From: Acidovorax defluvii
GTDB taxonomy: Bacteria > Pseudomonadota > Gammaproteobacteria > Burkholderiales > Burkholderiaceae_C
Reading direction: 5' to 3'
Assembly: GCA_003268905.1 (NCBI GenBank)
Contig: QLTU01000019.1
Span: 1 to 64,000, forward strand
DNA length: 64,000 bases
Positions 62,853 to 64,000 of this stretch are shown piece after piece (the stretch's first letter is position 1; each line of letters begins with the position of its first letter). Made by a program: the position numbers and the translations under genes. The notes under the pieces were generated by a model. The model searched no databases and was not told the origin of the DNA. It saw only the letters and a list, made by a program, of their open reading frames with translations.

Positions 62853-64000
62853 TCACCGCCGCCGTGCAGAGCGCACTCCGGCAACGCCGCCCACAATGCC
62901 CAGCACCTTGTTAAGGCGGCCTGAATCGGCAACCTCCACGGTGAAAGTCATCCAGGCGGTGCCCTTGACCGACTGGGTCTGCACACCAATGACATTGGTC
63001 TTCTCGCGGGCAAAAACTTCCGAGATATCGCGCAACAAGCCCTGGCGATCGGCCGCCTCCACCGCGACGTCCACCGGGTACACCGCAGCACCCGCCGACG
63101 GCTTGAGAGCGCCCCATTCGACTTCGATCACCCGTTCGGCATTGCGCGTTGCCATCTCGCGGAAATTGCTGCAGTCTGCGCGGTGCACGCTCACGCCCTT
63201 GCCCCGGGTGACAAAGCCACGGATATCGTCGGGTGGCGCAGGCTTGCAACACTTGGCCAGTTGCGTCATGAGCGAGTCGATGCCCACCACCAGCACGCCG
63301 CCTTTGGGCGCAGAGTCGTTGGTGCGGGTCTTCTTCAGCAGCAGGTAATCGTCGTGCTGCAGCACGGGCTCTGGCGGCCGAAAAAGGGTTTCAATGCTGC
63401 GCAGTGAAAACTCGTCCTTGCCCACCACCTCGAACAGTGCATCGGCCGACTTGAACCCCAGCTGCACCGCCAGATCGTCTAGTTTCATGGCCGTCTTGCC
63501 TTCGCGCTGCAGCAGTTTTTCAACCGCCTCGCGCCCGCGCGCCACCGTTTCATTGGTGGCCTGGGCATTGAACCAGGCACGCACCTTGGCCTTGGCCCGG
63601 TTGCTGGTGAGGTAGCCCAGTTCGGCATTGAGCCAGTCGCGCGAGGGGCGGCCTTCCTTGACGGTGGAGATTTCCACGGTCTGGCCGTTTTGCAGCGGGG
63701 TATTAAGGGGCACCATGGCGCCATCCACCCGGGCACCCCGGCAGCGATGGCCCAAGCTGGTGTGCACCGCGTAGGCAAAATCGACCGGTGTGGCGCCCTG
63801 GGGCAACTCCACCACGGCCGCATCGGGGGTCAGCACGTAGATACGATCGTCAAAGAGACCCCGGTTTTGCGCTGTGCCGACCAGGTCGCGCTCCCACGCC
63901 AGCAACTGGCGCAACACCGCAATCTTGGCGTCGTATTCGCCAGTGGCCGACACGCCCGCGTAGCCCTTGCTGCCCGCCTCTTTGTAGGCCCAGTGCGCGG
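62853..64000 (-). CDS. relA: (p)ppGpp synthetase RelA, C-terminal part (runs off the right edge)
   Basis: The visible 380 or so residues are the C-terminal half of a RelA/SpoT protein that makes (p)ppGpp under starvation. AHWAYKEAGSKGYAGV at the window edge belongs to the synthetase domain end. TGS domain: IYVLTPDAAVVELPQGATPV then DFAYAVHTSLGHRCRGARVD. Zinc-finger-like region with QLAKCCKPAPPDDIRGFVTR and VHRADCSN. ACT domain at the end: VAVEAADRQGLLRDISEVFA. RelA is preferred to SpoT by general likeness only; the N-terminal hydrolase domain is out of view. Confidence 0.88.
   Translation of the reverse strand, partial: AHWAYKEAGSKGYAGVSATGEYDAKIAVLRQLLAWERDLVGTAQNRGLFDDRIYVLTPDAAVVELPQGATPVDFAYAVHTSLGHRCRGARVDGAMVPLNTPLQNGQTVEISTVKEGRPSRDWLNAELGYLTSNRAKAKVRAWFNAQATNETVARGREAVEKLLQREGKTAMKLDDLAVQLGFKSADALFEVVGKDEFSLRSIETLFRPPEPVLQHDDYLLLKKTRTNDSAPKGGVLVVGIDSLMTQLAKCCKPAPPDDIRGFVTRGKGVSVHRADCSNFREMATRNAERVIEVEWGALKPSAGAAVYPVDVAVEAADRQGLLRDISEVFAREKTNVIGVQTQSVKGTAWMTFTVEVADSGRLNKVLGIVGGVAGVRSARRR

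Noticed and set aside
1-64000. CRISPR array
   Set aside because: No regularly spaced repeats with unique spacers were seen; the only tandem array (5711-5790) has no spacers.

Overview
The window reads as a chromosomal segment of a high-GC betaproteobacterium, most likely Comamonadaceae and close to Acidovorax. This rests on the gene order ubiG-ompA-gyrA-serC-pheA-tyrA-aroA/cmk-rpsA-ihfB-lapA-lapB, the fused aroA-cmk gene, the tmRNA tag ANDERFALAA, phasin and PhaR of polyhydroxybutyrate storage, Bug-type receptors, and EarP with EF-P. No species can be named from the sequence alone.

Left part (about 0.6-7.8 kb): a compact integrative element of about 7.2 kb lies against the 3' end of the tmRNA gene ssrA. 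It carries a tyrosine integrase, an AlpA-like regulator, a Toprim/DUF3987 replication protein and six small proteins, all on the minus strand. It has no capsid, tail, lysis or conjugation genes. A tandem array of four 20-bp iteron-like repeats sits between the regulator and the integrase block. Paired GTTCCCCG boxes are found at both ends. What looks like the original ssrA terminator now lies at the far left end of the element. Bases 1-613 outside it hold no gene I recognise.

Core block (8.2-23.2 kb): phosphoglycolate phosphatase, ubiquinone methyltransferase and an OmpA protein run leftward. gyrA, serC, pheA, tyrA, aroA-cmk, rpsA, ihfB, lapA, lapB and a small ComEA-like protein run rightward. 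This covers DNA topology, serine and aromatic amino-acid synthesis, translation and LPS homeostasis.

Middle (23.3-43.5 kb): a complete six-gene Mrp/Pha-type cation/proton antiporter operon (AB fusion, C, D, E, F, G) is followed by a 5-oxoprolinase/hydantoinase, CrcB, a LOG-family nucleotide hydrolase, RmuC, a glyoxylate/hydroxypyruvate reductase, an NhaD-like antiporter, nicotinate phosphoribosyltransferase, a thioesterase, a histone-deacetylase-like enzyme and a phasin. Sequence boxes shared by the phasin and phaR upstream regions (phaR is at 61.2 kb) look like PhaR operators.

Right part (43.5-64 kb): an exosortase H gene with its partner membrane protein sits in a gene-poor stretch. Then come tRNA-His, ppiD, tRNA-Val, hupB, a tartrate/malate dehydrogenase, pgsA and uvrC. 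Next is a small catabolic cluster of two Bug receptors (one broken by a nonsense codon), an HMG-CoA-lyase-like enzyme, a class III CoA transferase and a divergent LysR regulator. earP-efp, rimO, phaR, an interrupted glycine-zipper gene, a second tRNA-Val and the 3' part of relA close the window.

A second theme is a family of interspersed repeats of about 65 bp made of two adjacent hairpins (GCTATT..AATAGC and AGCGCTT..AAGCGCT). I count twelve copies. Ten are intergenic, and two have been absorbed in frame into essential or conserved genes, aroA and earP. aroA also carries a second in-frame insertion derived from a GC-rich repeat.
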